Position numbers and translations under genes: made by a program
Part shown: piece by piece, positions 1 through 8,231 of the stretch
Layout: each line of letters starts with the position of its first letter
How positions within the stretch are numbered: position 1 is the first letter of the stretch
DNA from: Flavimobilis sp052324925
Lineage (GTDB): Bacteria > Actinomycetota > Actinomycetes > Actinomycetales > Cellulomonadaceae
Length of the DNA: 64,000 nt
Assembly (NCBI GenBank): GCA_052324925.1
Contig: JBQPRE010000002.1
Reading direction: 5' to 3' (one strand)
The notes under the pieces: generated by a model
The model's database searches: none
The model's input: only the letters and a program-made list of their open reading frames with translations
What the model was told of the DNA's origin: nothing

Positions 1-38
1 GCGGCGGGGACTCGTGCCGAGTGTGGGAGCATCGGATC

Positions 39-803
39 ATGAACAGCGAGAAGTCGGACTCCATCCAGTGGTTCGGTTTAGCCTGGCAGCAGCATGTTGG
101 GTTGATCGTCGGCGCCTTAACGTCGATTGCTATTTGCCTGAAACTTCTGGCGGTGGCGGGCTGGGACATTACCACGGCCTTTGGCATTCTTGCTGCAAGT
201 GGGACTGTCGACGTGCTCACTGGAACGCTCCTGGGCATACTGCCTGTTCTTTATGGCGTAGTGGCGATTAAGTTCGTGCCGGTCGTCGAGCGCAAACTGA
301 ATACCCGCAGCCCGGTGGAGCGTGCGGCTGCGCGGACTATGGAGAGTTGGCCAGCGCTTCTCCTTGTATTAATCGTGCCGACAATGCTGATTATTGCCCT
401 TGCGCTACTGGTGATCGTCGGCGTCGTAGTGCGACGACTCTCGATCAGGCGTACGGAGAAATCAAGACGCGAGGGAGGCTTTGCGCCGGCGGCGAGTGCG
501 GAAGGTGCGTCGAAGTTCGAGACGGTGAGCGTGGCTGTTGGCGGGCTCATCTTTCTCATTTTTGCGTCGCTTCCGACGCCCTGGGTGCCCCCAGAGACGG
601 TCAGATTCTCCGGCGTAGAACGGACGGCGTTCGTGTTTGCGAAGGAGGGGGATAGCGCGACGGTGCTCATGGCTGACGGTCGCGTACTGCGACGAGTTGA
701 GGCGGCTTCTCTTACGGGTGAACTCTGCTCAACGCTCACAGGTTGGTGGGAGAAACCGATTCTTGGAGTCGTGGGAGGTGATCGATATGAGCGCTGTCCA
801 TAG
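39..803 (+). CDS. hypothetical multi-pass membrane protein
   Basis: I do not recognise a family. The 254-residue product has about four hydrophobic segments (near residues 20-40, 53-76, 97-118 and 155-175). A basic loop (RRLSIRRTEKSRR) follows the third, and there is a soluble C-terminal part of about 75 residues. I chose the ATG; an in-frame GTG 18 bases upstream is possible. Codon use is less GC-biased than in the core genes downstream, and the next stretch holds transposase debris, so it is probably accessory or acquired DNA. Function unknown; real coding is likely but not certain. Confidence 0.55.
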   Translation: MNSEKSDSIQWFGLAWQQHVGLIVGALTSIAICLKLLAVAGWDITTAFGILAASGTVDVLTGTLLGILPVLYGVVAIKFVPVVERKLNTRSPVERAAARTMESWPALLLVLIVPTMLIIALALLVIVGVVVRRLSIRRTEKSRREGGFAPAASAEGASKFETVSVAVGGLIFLIFASLPTPWVPPETVRFSGVERTAFVFAKEGDSATVLMADGRVLRRVEAASLTGELCSTLTGWWEKPILGVVGGDRYERCP

Positions 804-1499
804 AGCCTGCTCGTCGAACGTCACGGTCCTTCGTGGCGCAAAGGCGAGGTGCCTCCGTGATTTTCTGCGGACATGTCGGCGGTGTCGCCTCTCACGCTGC
901 CCAGCGGCGAGCAACTCGTCGAGCCGTCGACTGTCGAACGCGCCCTGTCCGAAGGCTGGCCCCACCTCGCCGAGAAGTGACTGACCGGCCGGATCGTTGC
1001 CGGCGCTTGACCTGACTCGTGCCGCTTGAGCCGGGTTCGGGGTTCGGGCACCGCCTCGACGCTGGTGTCGGGCGCGACTGTGCGCCGGCGCCGGGCGAGG
1101 ACCTCCAGCCCGAGGCAACGGCGCCCCTCTGCCCACTCGTCCTTCTGCTCGGCAAGCACGGCCCCGACCAATCGGATGATGGCCTCGCGCTTCAGACGTC
1201 GTGGCTGACCGTTGCCGTTACGTAGCCCCGGCGCGGCATGGCGTGGCGTCAGCCCGTACCTCGCTCCAAACGTCCTGGGCAAGTCGCAGGTCTTTGCAGT
1301 GCTCTGGACTGCTGCACGGATAGGTGACACCTGGTCTGTAGCGCCGACGACGCCGCGAGCAGCGGTGGCCGCATGGCCGCCCTTGCCGCTGTGAGACCCG
1401 CTTCGGGTGCGTGTCTCCAGCCGTTCCATGGCCGGAGCATCGGCGCGCCAAGGGAGGACCCCAGGGCTCGGCGAGCCCTCGGCATGGGACGCTTGTCGC
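804..1499. other. gene-poor stretch with insertion-sequence debris
   Basis: No intact gene is visible. The only recognisable content is the minus-strand IS256 transposase tail annotated separately. A 35-codon frame at 873-980 has no recognisable product. The rest looks like decayed mobile DNA. Confidence 0.5.
1055..1210 (-). pseudogene. IS256-family transposase, C-terminal fragment
   Basis: Reading the minus strand from about 1192 to 1067 gives the C-terminal signature of an actinobacterial IS256-family transposase: IIRLVGAVLAEQKDEW followed by AEGRRCLGLEVLARRR. In complete family members this block lies just before the stop codon of a roughly 400-residue DDE transposase. The catalytic part is absent, and the frame runs out of the homologous block at both ends, so this is a remnant without activity. 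The family assignment comes from recognising the motif by eye. Confidence 0.7.
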
Positions 1500-2198
1500 A
1501 TGCGTTCGATCGTTGGTGCCGCTGCTGTCTTGGTATGTCTCGTGCTCGCCGGATGCGATACGGAAGCCGTGGACAGCGCGTCTTCGGCACCGGTGACGAC
1601 TGCTCCGGCGCCGTCAGCAAGCTCGCCGTCCCCGACTGCCAGCTCGCCTACAACAACTTCGAGCCCCACCGAGGCGTCGTACACGAATGCGGAAGAGGGC
1701 TTTCTGACCAGTGTCCGGAGCTCCAGCGAGTCGCTGAACCAGCGACTCGACTCGCAGCTGCTCGCGTCAGCCGCGCAAGTCTGTAGCAGCCTCGACACCG
1801 GCGCAACATACGACGAGGCAGTCGCACCGTTGCTCGACGACGGGATCTCCGATGAGGCAGCTATGGTGCTCGCGTCAAACGCCGTGTTCGAGTTCTGCGA
1901 CAAGCACGACTCGATCATCGACGTAGCGCTCGGTGGCATCGCGGACCGCCAGGAGAAGCCGACGGGCGAGCCGAAGGATCAGTTCCTCGCCGCTGCGCGA
2001 ACCGACCCCTTCTTCGCAGAAGTCACGGACGAAGCTGTTCTCATGCTCGGAACTACCGTGTGCGATGGCTTCACGCGTGGAGACTCCCTCGAGGTGACGT
2101 TGGGCTACTTCGACCTGATGCCCAAGGAGACTGCGGTGAAGTTCATCCGTACGTCGGTCGAGCTGCTCTGTCCGAAGCACGCCGAGCGGCTCAAGTAG
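1500..2198 (+). CDS. putative secreted lipoprotein of unknown function
   Basis: The product has 232 residues. It begins MRSIVGAAAVLVCLVLAGC, a lipoprotein signal peptide with lipobox LAGC and the modified cysteine at residue 19. A Ser/Thr/Pro/Ala-rich linker follows (to about residue 55), then a predicted alpha-helical domain with repeated D/E-rich helices and four cysteines. I chose the ATG directly before the signal peptide; an upstream GTG would add 31 residues without signal character. The mature domain is not one I can name. It stands alone between transposase remnants and is probably accessory. Confidence 0.65.
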   Translation: MRSIVGAAAVLVCLVLAGCDTEAVDSASSAPVTTAPAPSASSPSPTASSPTTTSSPTEASYTNAEEGFLTSVRSSSESLNQRLDSQLLASAAQVCSSLDTGATYDEAVAPLLDDGISDEAAMVLASNAVFEFCDKHDSIIDVALGGIADRQEKPTGEPKDQFLAAARTDPFFAEVTDEAVLMLGTTVCDGFTRGDSLEVTLGYFDLMPKETAVKFIRTSVELLCPKHAERLK

Positions 2199-2391
2199 CA
2201 GCAGGCGAAGCGGTAGGCCGGGGTCCGGTTGGGCGTCGAGCGGCAGGACCAAGGTGACGGCGCTTCAACCTGGTTTGACCTGCAGGAATGCTCGACCGCG
2301 GGCGTGTTCCAGCTCGGGATGTGTGAACGTTTCGCCGAATCGGTGTGAGACCCGGTCGTGAGGCCCCGCAACGCTGCAGGTCAGATAGTTC

Positions 2392-2420
2392 TGTCACCAC
2401 CCCACAGTGGGGTGGTGACA
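2392..2420. repeat. perfect hairpin, terminator- or IS-end-like
   Basis: The arms tgtcaccacccca and tggggtggtgaca are perfect reverse complements separated by cag. No T-run follows on either side. A second inverted repeat of 10 bp surrounds it. It could terminate transcription of the lipoprotein gene or be the end of a lost mobile element. Confidence 0.5.
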
Positions 2421-2453
2421 CAACGTCACCGCCTGTAGTGACAGAACCTCTCG

Positions 2454-2499
2454 TCGAGAGCCCTGCGGGGCTCTGGGCGAGGGGTTCTGTCCGTTTCGG
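2454..2499 (+). repeat. degenerate direct repeat, copy 1
   Basis: This segment, ending in tctgtccgtttcgg, aligns with 3910-3951, which ends in the identical 14 bases. Both copies contain a gtcgag block and a C-run/G-run pair capable of a small hairpin. The copies flank the transposase debris in the same orientation. Confidence 0.45.
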
Positions 2500-2667
2500 A
2501 CTGCTGTCGGCGGGCGCAGCGCTGTGCGCCGGCCGCCGACGGCGAGCAGTGACGCTCGCTCGGGGTAGTTCGAGGGCGCGCGGAGAATCACTGGTAGCCC
2601 GTCAGGCTCAGGGGCCAGCGGGCTGCGTGCGTGGTGCTGTGGAGTTCGGTGCCGTGGGCGGCGGGTG

Positions 2668-3275
2668 TCAGGCGACTGGCGGCGCGCCGGGTCGCTGGGG
2701 GTTGGCGGCAACGCGCGGGCCGTGCGGCGCGTCATCGACGTCGGCGGGGGTGTCGTAGAGGTCGGCGTCGTCGAGGTCGTGGGTGGTGGCCCAGCGGCGG
2801 ATGACCTGGATGTTGTACTGGACGATCGCTGCGGCGACCATGAGCGTGTTGGCGGTGATGCCGATGACGCGGGTCCAGCCGCGGGTCATGGCGTGTCCGT
2901 CGCGGGCCTTGAGGACGCCGAAGGCGCCTTCGACGGCGGTGCGCCGGGAGTAGGCGGCGTTCCATTCGGGGGTGCCCCAGCGGTGGGGCTGGTAGTGCTT
3001 GCCGAGGACGGCGCCGGAGACGGAGAGGGTTTCCTGGGTGAAGGCCTTGGTGCGGCGCTGGGCGGCGGTGGCGTTCTGGCGGCCGTGGGTGCGGGTGAAG
3101 AACCGCTGGTGACCCTTGGCGTGACGGCGTCCGTTGGGGACGAGCGCGTAGGGAGCCAGTGCTGCGATCTGCGCGTTGAACCGCTCGACCTTGGCGGCGC
3201 TTCGTGCGTGGCGTCGGCGGACGCGAGCGGAGGCGTGTGGTGCGAGCGGGGCGATGGTGTAGCGGGTGGGGCGGG
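2668..3275 (-). pseudogene. DDE transposase, C-terminal remnant
   Basis: The minus strand keeps an open frame of about 200 residues with the block YSRRTAVEGAFGVLK, which carries the C-terminal glutamate of the DDE triad. Upstream of it is a conserved NGRRHAKGHQRFFTRT segment, and downstream a hydrophobic TANTLMVAAAIVQYNI helix. This matches the C-terminal third of large actinobacterial DDE transposases. The N-terminal part with the two aspartates is missing. At 3276 the frame is cut by what looks like the left end of an IS3-type element, so one insertion sequence has landed in another. Not functional. Confidence 0.65.
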
Positions 3276-3330
3276 TGAATCGCCCCGGGTCTGATGGAGG
3301 CTCTCATTACTGGGAAGGATGATGAGAGTC

Positions 3331-3423
3331 ATGGCAGCACCGAGGAAGTACAGCGTTGAGCTCCAGCATCGGGCGACGCGGATGGCGATGGACGCCAGAA
3401 AGGACCCCGAAGCCGCCCGTGGG
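3331..3423 (+). pseudogene. IS3-family OrfA, N-terminal fragment with its left end
   Basis: The first 31 codons (MAAPRKYSVELQHRATRM and then DARKDP) match the start of the helix-turn-helix OrfA protein of IS3-family elements. The preceding bases from 3276 (tgaatcgccccgggtctgat) look like the terminal inverted repeat of such elements, which begin with TGA. After residue 31 the similarity stops. OrfB, with the catalytic core, is absent, so only a left-end stub remains. It sits inside the older DDE transposase remnant. Confidence 0.65.
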
Positions 3424-3680
3424 GACTTGACCGCTCGAGCACCTGCGTGGCACCGTTCTTCGCTTCCGGAACCTGACCCACTACATCGCACGAAGCCTCG
3501 GCGGCTTCAGACCCGCGCTACACCCTCGATTGTGAAGAGCCACCAATCTTGACCGCGCCCGGGCCATCGTGCTGCGACTGGAGATGACGTACCCGTAGTC
3601 GGCACGAATGTTCGCGGCCCGGTAGTCGTTGTGCTCCAGAGCCGCATTCACACCCGCCAGCAACGCCTCGGGCTCCGCAG

Positions 3681-3712
3681 TAACGGCGCCCGCCTACAGG
3701 CGGGCGCCGTTA
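3681..3712. terminator. perfect 14-bp stem-loop, candidate terminator
   Basis: Arms taacggcgcccgcc and ggcgggcgccgtta are exact reverse complements around the loop taca. There is no T-run, as is common for actinobacterial terminators. It lies downstream of the IS debris and about 340 bases past the 3' end of the minus-strand barrel gene, so which transcript it serves is unclear. Confidence 0.6.
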
Positions 3713-3909
3713 ACGCCTGGTGCATACCGGGGTCTACTTCCTGCCCTTCTTGAACCCCAGAGGGGACAACCCGTGTACGGCCTTACCGGCAGGTTGACCA
3801 GGCGCTTCCAGTCTATCGCACTCGGACCAATTCGAACCTTGAGGGCAGAAGGGGCTGGGTGCGACGTGGCTCTTCCCGCGTCGACGACGGGCCCGCGAGA
3901 CTGCTCCTT

Positions 3910-3951
3910 GTCGAGCCCCCCGGGGTCTGAGCGGAGCTCTGTCCGTTTCGG
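3910..3951 (+). repeat. degenerate direct repeat, copy 2
   Basis: Partner of 2454-2499. The last 14 bases, tctgtccgtttcgg, are identical and the upstream gtcgag plus C/G-run region aligns with small gaps. Same orientation as copy 1. Confidence 0.45.
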
Positions 3952-4048
3952 GGGTTGACTCGGCTCGCGGGGGTCGCGGCGGGGCGAGTCGGCGGACACT
4001 TCTCGGCATTGAGAGGGCCTCGGCGCCCTCGTCGGACAATGACGCGCG

Positions 4049-4984
4049 CTACCGAAGCAGCGACATGGCCATGCGCCGGTATGTGTGGCGGCGACCGCGA
4101 ATCGCGATGGAGTAGGCGACGAGGTTCTCGGGCAACGTGATCCCGTAGAAGCCGCAGTCGCCAAGGTGGTGGATGTCCGTCCCGGTCATCTTCGCCATGA
4201 GGGCGAGCGCGCGGATCGTGTCGACGTCGGCGCCCTCTTGCGACGTGCCGATCGCCGTCATGGTGAGGGCGCCCGCGCGATGCGCGGTCTCGACCCAGGC
4301 GCGGACCTGCGCTTCGTGGCAGCCCGGGACCGTGCCCGGCGCGGGCAGGAGGACGACATCGGCTCCCGCATTGACGAAGGCTTCGATCGCCGCGTCGTCG
4401 ACGATCGCGGAGCCCGCCTCCCCGACGCTCCCCGAGGCATGCATCTTGCCGACGATGAGAATGACGTCCGCGCCCACTGCCTCGCGGGTTGCGGCGGTGG
4501 CGCGGGCGAGCGCCGCGTTCGTCACGCCCATCCCCGGATTGCCTGTGAGGACGATCGCGTCGACGCCGAGTGCCGCGGCACGGCGTGCGTTGGCAGGCGT
4601 CGCGAGGCGTCCAGACGTGGCGGGTCCGGCGAAGTCCGCTGACGCACCGAGATCGGCCTCGGGGTCAACTGGTTCAAGGTTGACCGCGACGAGGCGCCCG
4701 GTGAGTTGCTTGATGGCCCGGATGACGTCGTCGGGGGAGTCGACGTCGATCGCGTGGACTGCGGGAGCGAGCACGTCGAGCACGTTGAGGATGAGGAGGT
4801 CGGCTCCTTGGCTCGTCGCGAGCTCGGGATTGCTCACGTCGAAGACGAGCGGCATGGCCGGGGCAATCATCTCGGAGGCGAGGGTGCGTCCCTCGTTCGC
4901 GCGGATCGCGGCAAGCTTGTCGGAGCGCGTGTACTGCGCCAGCTCGCGGGCGGTTGCGTCAAGGAGCCGCTTCGGTGAGGCCAT
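4049..4984 (-). CDS. DUF7916-type TIM-barrel-like protein
   Basis: The 311-residue product begins MASPKRLLDATARELAQYT and contains EGRTLASEMIAP, LVAVNLEPVD, LTGNPGMGVTN, IVGKMHASG and AIGTSQEGAD. This series of glycine-rich strand-end motifs is typical of a barrel family often mis-annotated as haloacid-dehalogenase-like and now, as I recall, called DUF7916. Homologues in Firmicutes often lie near sugar PTS genes; none is adjacent here. I used the ATG at the start of the conserved region rather than an upstream start 28 codons earlier. It is divergent from tig across 223 bases. Substrate unknown. Confidence 0.7.
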   Translation of the reverse strand: MASPKRLLDATARELAQYTRSDKLAAIRANEGRTLASEMIAPAMPLVFDVSNPELATSQGADLLILNVLDVLAPAVHAIDVDSPDDVIRAIKQLTGRLVAVNLEPVDPEADLGASADFAGPATSGRLATPANARRAAALGVDAIVLTGNPGMGVTNAALARATAATREAVGADVILIVGKMHASGSVGEAGSAIVDDAAIEAFVNAGADVVLLPAPGTVPGCHEAQVRAWVETAHRAGALTMTAIGTSQEGADVDTIRALALMAKMTGTDIHHLGDCGFYGITLPENLVAYSIAIRGRRHTYRRMAMSLLR

Positions 4985-5207
4985 GAGGCAGCCTAGCGCG
5001 GCAGCGCTGCTGGGGGCCGACGGGGGAGTGGGATGATCCACAGGCCTGAGGGTTCCGGCCACCGCCACGCGTCCCGTGGAGTAGGATTCCAGGGTTACCC
5101 GCGCGTCTCAGCGCACGACCGTCCGCCAGCCGTGTCGGCTGCGCTGGCACCCACCTGGTCGATTCCGGTCTTCCGGTTCGCCCCCCGACTTGCTGGAGTT
5201 CATCGAA

Positions 5208-6551
5208 GTGAAGAGCGCCGTCGAAACCCTCGAGCCCACGAAGGTCAAGCTCACGGTGGAGGTGTCGTACGACGAGCTCAAGCCGAGCATCGACCACGCG
5301 TACGAGCACATCGCCAAGGAGGTCACGATCCCGGGCTTCCGCAAGGGCAAGGTTCCGCCGCGCATCATCGACCAGCGTGTCGGCCGTGGCGCAGTCCTCG
5401 AGCACGCGATCAACGATGGCCTGCCCGGCTTCTACGGCGAGGCAGTCCGCGAGCTCAAGCTCCGCCCGCTCGCCCAGCCGTCGGTCGAGGTCACGAAGGT
5501 CCCGGACCCGTCCGAGACCGAGGGTGAGCTCCACTTCACGGCCGAGGTCGAGGTCCGTCCCGAGATCGAGCTCCCCGAGCTTTCCTCGCTCACCGTCTCG
5601 GTCGACGACGTCGCCGTCACGGACGAGGACGTCACGGCGCGCCTCGACGCGCTGCGTGAGCGTTTCGGTTCGCTCGTCGGCGTCGACCGTCCCGCCCAGG
5701 ACAAGGACTTCGTCGTCATCGACATGGGTGCGACCGTCGACGGCAACGAGATCGACAACGTCTCGGGCACGTCCTATCAGATCGGGTCGGGCACGATGCT
5801 CGACGGCCTCGACGAGGCGCTCATCGGCCTGTCCGCAGGCGAGGACGCGATCTTCACGTCGCCGCTCGCCGGTGGCGAGCACGCAGGCCAGGACGCGACC
5901 ATCACGGTCAAGGTCACCTCGGTCAAGGAGCGCGAGCTTCCCGACGCCGACGACGACTTCGCTCAGATGGCCTCCGAGTTCGACACGATCGGTGAGCTCA
6001 CCGACGACCTGCGCGAGCAGGCTGGCAAGGCCAAGGTCTCCCAGCAGGCCGTCCAGGCTCGTGACAACCTGCTCGAGGCCCTCCTCGGTGCCGTTGAGAT
6101 CCCCGCACCCGCGGGCGTCGTCGAGGCAGAGATCCACCGCCACCTCGAGTCCGAGGGTCGCCTCGAGGACGACGAGCACCGCGAAGAGGTGCGCGAGGAG
6201 GCCACGGTCGCTCTGCGCAACCAGATCCTGCTCGACACTCTCGCCGAGAAGCTTGAGATCAAGGTCGGCCAGGGCGAGCTCCTCGAGTTCCTCCTGCAGT
6301 CGGCTCGCCAGTACGGCATGGACCCCAACGAGTTCATCAAGCAGATCGACTCGAACGGTCAGATCCCCTCGATCGTCGCCGAGGTCGCCCGCTCCAAGTC
6401 CCTCGCGGTCGCGCTGCGCGCCATCGAGGTCAAGGACGCGTCCGGCAACGTCGTCGACCTCACCGAGTTCATCGGCTCGGACGAGGAGGACGCCGCGGCC
6501 GAGGTTCTCGAAGAGGCAGCCACCGCCGCTGCGGACTCCGTCGAGGACTGA
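5208..6551 (+). CDS. tig: trigger factor, ribosome-associated chaperone and prolyl isomerase
   Basis: Trigger factor binds ribosomal protein L23 at the exit tunnel and shields nascent chains. The 447-residue product has the N-terminal ribosome-binding signature GFRKGKVP at residues 43-50, a central FKBP-type domain (about 155-240), a helical C-terminal chaperone domain, and an acidic Glu/Ala-rich tail. I chose the GTG giving MKSAVETLEPTKVKLTVEV, with a GGAG ribosome-binding site about 10 bases upstream; an earlier TTG adds only six residues. A strong terminator separates it from clpP1, although tig-clpP-clpX synteny is conserved across bacteria. Confidence 0.95.
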   Translation: MKSAVETLEPTKVKLTVEVSYDELKPSIDHAYEHIAKEVTIPGFRKGKVPPRIIDQRVGRGAVLEHAINDGLPGFYGEAVRELKLRPLAQPSVEVTKVPDPSETEGELHFTAEVEVRPEIELPELSSLTVSVDDVAVTDEDVTARLDALRERFGSLVGVDRPAQDKDFVVIDMGATVDGNEIDNVSGTSYQIGSGTMLDGLDEALIGLSAGEDAIFTSPLAGGEHAGQDATITVKVTSVKERELPDADDDFAQMASEFDTIGELTDDLREQAGKAKVSQQAVQARDNLLEALLGAVEIPAPAGVVEAEIHRHLESEGRLEDDEHREEVREEATVALRNQILLDTLAEKLEIKVGQGELLEFLLQSARQYGMDPNEFIKQIDSNGQIPSIVAEVARSKSLAVALRAIEVKDASGNVVDLTEFIGSDEEDAAAEVLEEAATAAADSVED

Positions 6552-6568
6552 GTCCACACCCACGTGTG

Positions 6569-6610
6569 ACGAGAGCCGTGCCCCCGCAGATGCGGGGGCA
6601 CGGCTCTCGT
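6569..6610 (+). terminator. rho-independent-type terminator after tig
   Basis: A perfect 20-bp stem (acgagagccgtgcccccgca pairing with its exact complement) around a two-base GA loop begins 17 bases after the tig stop. It ends about 115 bases before the clpP1 start, so clpP1 probably has its own promoter. Confidence 0.85.
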
Positions 6611-6725
6611 GTCACCCCCGCGCGTGCGCCGTCAGCGAAACAGGGGCCTACCCGGGCAGGAACCGGGGACCGCGAGCGTTAGGGTCGACACGGATACATC
6701 AACGGGACCATCGAGGGAGACCCAC

Positions 6726-7346
6726 GTGATCGAGCAGACGCCCGTGGCAGCACGCGGTGAGGGAGCCGGACTCGGCCTCAACGACAGCATCTACAACCGC
6801 CTCCTCAAGGAGCGGATCATCTGGCTCGGATCCGAGGTGCGCGACGAGAACGCCAACGCGATCTGTGCGCAGCTCATGCTCCTCGCAGCCGAGGACCCTG
6901 AGAAGGACATCTACCTCTACATCAACTCCCCGGGCGGTTCGATCACGGCGGGCATGGCGATCTACGACACCATGCAGTACATCCAGCCGGACGTCGCAAC
7001 CGTCGCGATGGGACTCGCGGCCTCGATGGGACAGTTCCTGCTCTCGTCCGGCGCTCCCGGCAAGCGCTTCGCGACGCCCCACGCGCGCGTCATGATGCAC
7101 CAGCCCTCGGGCGGCATCGGAGGCACCGCAACCGACGTGCGCATCAACGCAGAGCTCATCCTCCACATGAAGCGCGTCCTCGCCGACCTCACCGCGCAGC
7201 AGACCGGCAAGACGGTCGAGCAGATCAGCTCGGACGCCGACCGCGACCGCTGGTTCACCGCCCCTGAGGCCCTCGAGTACGGCTTCATCGACCACGTCGT
7301 CACGCACGCCGGCTCCGTTCCGGGCGGCGGCGGCACAGGCGCCTGA
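6726..7346 (+). CDS. clpP1: ATP-dependent Clp protease proteolytic subunit 1
   Basis: This serine peptidase subunit forms a barrel with ClpP2 and degrades proteins fed by ClpX or ClpC. The product has 206 residues with the nucleophile Ser100 in GLAASMGQ, His125 in RVMMHQPSGG, and the INSPGGSITAGMAIYDTMQ block of the handle region. The GTG start follows a GGGAG site; longer readings lack family similarity at the N-terminus. The paralogue clpP2 starts 44 bases downstream. Actinobacteria typically need both subunits for an active mixed tetradecamer. Confidence 0.95.
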   Translation: MIEQTPVAARGEGAGLGLNDSIYNRLLKERIIWLGSEVRDENANAICAQLMLLAAEDPEKDIYLYINSPGGSITAGMAIYDTMQYIQPDVATVAMGLAASMGQFLLSSGAPGKRFATPHARVMMHQPSGGIGGTATDVRINAELILHMKRVLADLTAQQTGKTVEQISSDADRDRWFTAPEALEYGFIDHVVTHAGSVPGGGGTGA

Positions 7347-7390
7347 GCGCCGCCCGCCCCCACCGGACCCCACGACACCAGGAGACCTCG

Positions 7391-8101
7391 ATGAGCACCG
7401 AGTCCCAGTACATCTCAACCGCCCAGCGCCTCGCTGGACCCTACGCGGGCGCCATCTTCGGCGGACGCGCCCCACAGGGTCCGCAGAGCCGCTACATCCT
7501 GCCGAACTTCGAGGAGCGCACGCCCTACGGCTTCAAGCGCCAGGACCCGTATACGAAGCTCTTCGAGGACCGCATCATCTTCCTCGGCGTGCAGGTTGAC
7601 GACGCGTCCGCTGACGACGTCATGGCCCAGCTTCTCGTCCTCGAGAGCCAGGACCCGGACCGCGACATCTCGGTCTACATCAACTCGCCCGGCGGCTCAT
7701 TCACCGCAATGACCGCCATCTACGACACGATGCAGTACATCAAGTCGCAGGTCCAGACCGTGTGCCTCGGCCAGGCGGCCTCGGCTGCGGCGGTTCTGCT
7801 GGCGGCAGGGCAGCCCGGCAAGCGCCTCGCCCTTCCGAACGCACGCGTTCTCATCCACCAGCCCGCGATGGAGGGCGGCGGCTACGCGCAGGCCTCCGAC
7901 ATCGAGATCCACGCGAACGAGCTCATTCGCATGCGCGAGTGGCTCGAGTCGACGCTCGCCGCGCACACCGGCACGCCCCTCGACCAGGTGCGCAAGGACA
8001 TTGAGCGCGACAAGATCCTCTCCGCGGCGCAGGCCGTCGAGTACGGCATCGTCGACCAGGTGATGGAGAGCCGCAAGACGCCCGTCCTGCCCGCGCAGTG
8101 A
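7391..8101 (+). CDS. clpP2: ATP-dependent Clp protease proteolytic subunit 2
   Basis: Second Clp peptidase subunit, 236 residues. It carries nucleophile Ser131 in the run GQAASAAAVLLAAG and His156 in RVLIHQPAM. The N-terminal extension of about 35 residues (GPYAGAIFGGRAPQGPQSRYILPNF) is longer than in ClpP1, consistent with the propeptide seen in actinobacterial ClpP2. The start follows an AGGAG site. It is co-transcribed with clpP1 and followed by a hairpin before clpX. Confidence 0.95.
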   Translation: MSTESQYISTAQRLAGPYAGAIFGGRAPQGPQSRYILPNFEERTPYGFKRQDPYTKLFEDRIIFLGVQVDDASADDVMAQLLVLESQDPDRDISVYINSPGGSFTAMTAIYDTMQYIKSQVQTVCLGQAASAAAVLLAAGQPGKRLALPNARVLIHQPAMEGGGYAQASDIEIHANELIRMREWLESTLAAHTGTPLDQVRKDIERDKILSAAQAVEYGIVDQVMESRKTPVLPAQ

Positions 8102-8141
8102 CCGCAGGGTACGGGACCGAAGAGCAGTGACCTAGCAGCCG

Positions 8142-8173
8142 CCGGAGCGTCGGGCGAGACTTCGACGCTCCGG
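8142..8173 (+). terminator. stem-loop after clpP2
   Basis: Arms ccggagcgtcg and cgacgctccgg pair perfectly (11 bp) around a 10-base loop. It lies between clpP2 and clpX and is a probable terminator or attenuator separating peptidase from unfoldase expression. Confidence 0.65.
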
Positions 8174-8231
8174 TGGTGTTCCATGGTGAGGTAGCCTGCC
8201 AGCGGTGGCGGACTGAGGAAGGGGAGTGGTT

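Larger units (their letters stand above)
2199..2667. other. gene-free stretch with hairpins and a repeat
   Basis: No coding frame here resembles a protein. It holds a perfect 13-bp hairpin (2392-2420), an enclosing 10-bp inverted repeat gttctgtcac (2388-2397 with 2438-2447), and one copy of a degenerate direct repeat (2454-2499). Confidence 0.5.
3424..4048. other. gene-free stretch of decayed DNA
   Basis: I see no intact gene. Contents: a short minus-strand frame (3663-3481) with a phosphotransferase-like HNDYRAAN motif, a strong perfect hairpin at 3681-3712, and the second copy of the degenerate direct repeat at 3910-3951. Confidence 0.5.

Noticed and set aside
873..980. A 35-codon plus-strand frame (MSAVSPLTLPSGEQL start)
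   Set aside because: Too short, no ribosome-binding site and no recognised relative; not enough to call a gene.
821..1939. A 372-codon minus-strand frame
   Set aside because: Only its last third (the IS256 tail) is meaningful; the remainder is antisense of the lipoprotein gene.
4959..6563. A 534-codon minus-strand open frame opposite tig
   Set aside because: High-GC shadow: its sequence is low-complexity Leu/Asp/Arg, lacks any family motif and lies wholly over trigger factor, whose motifs are clear.
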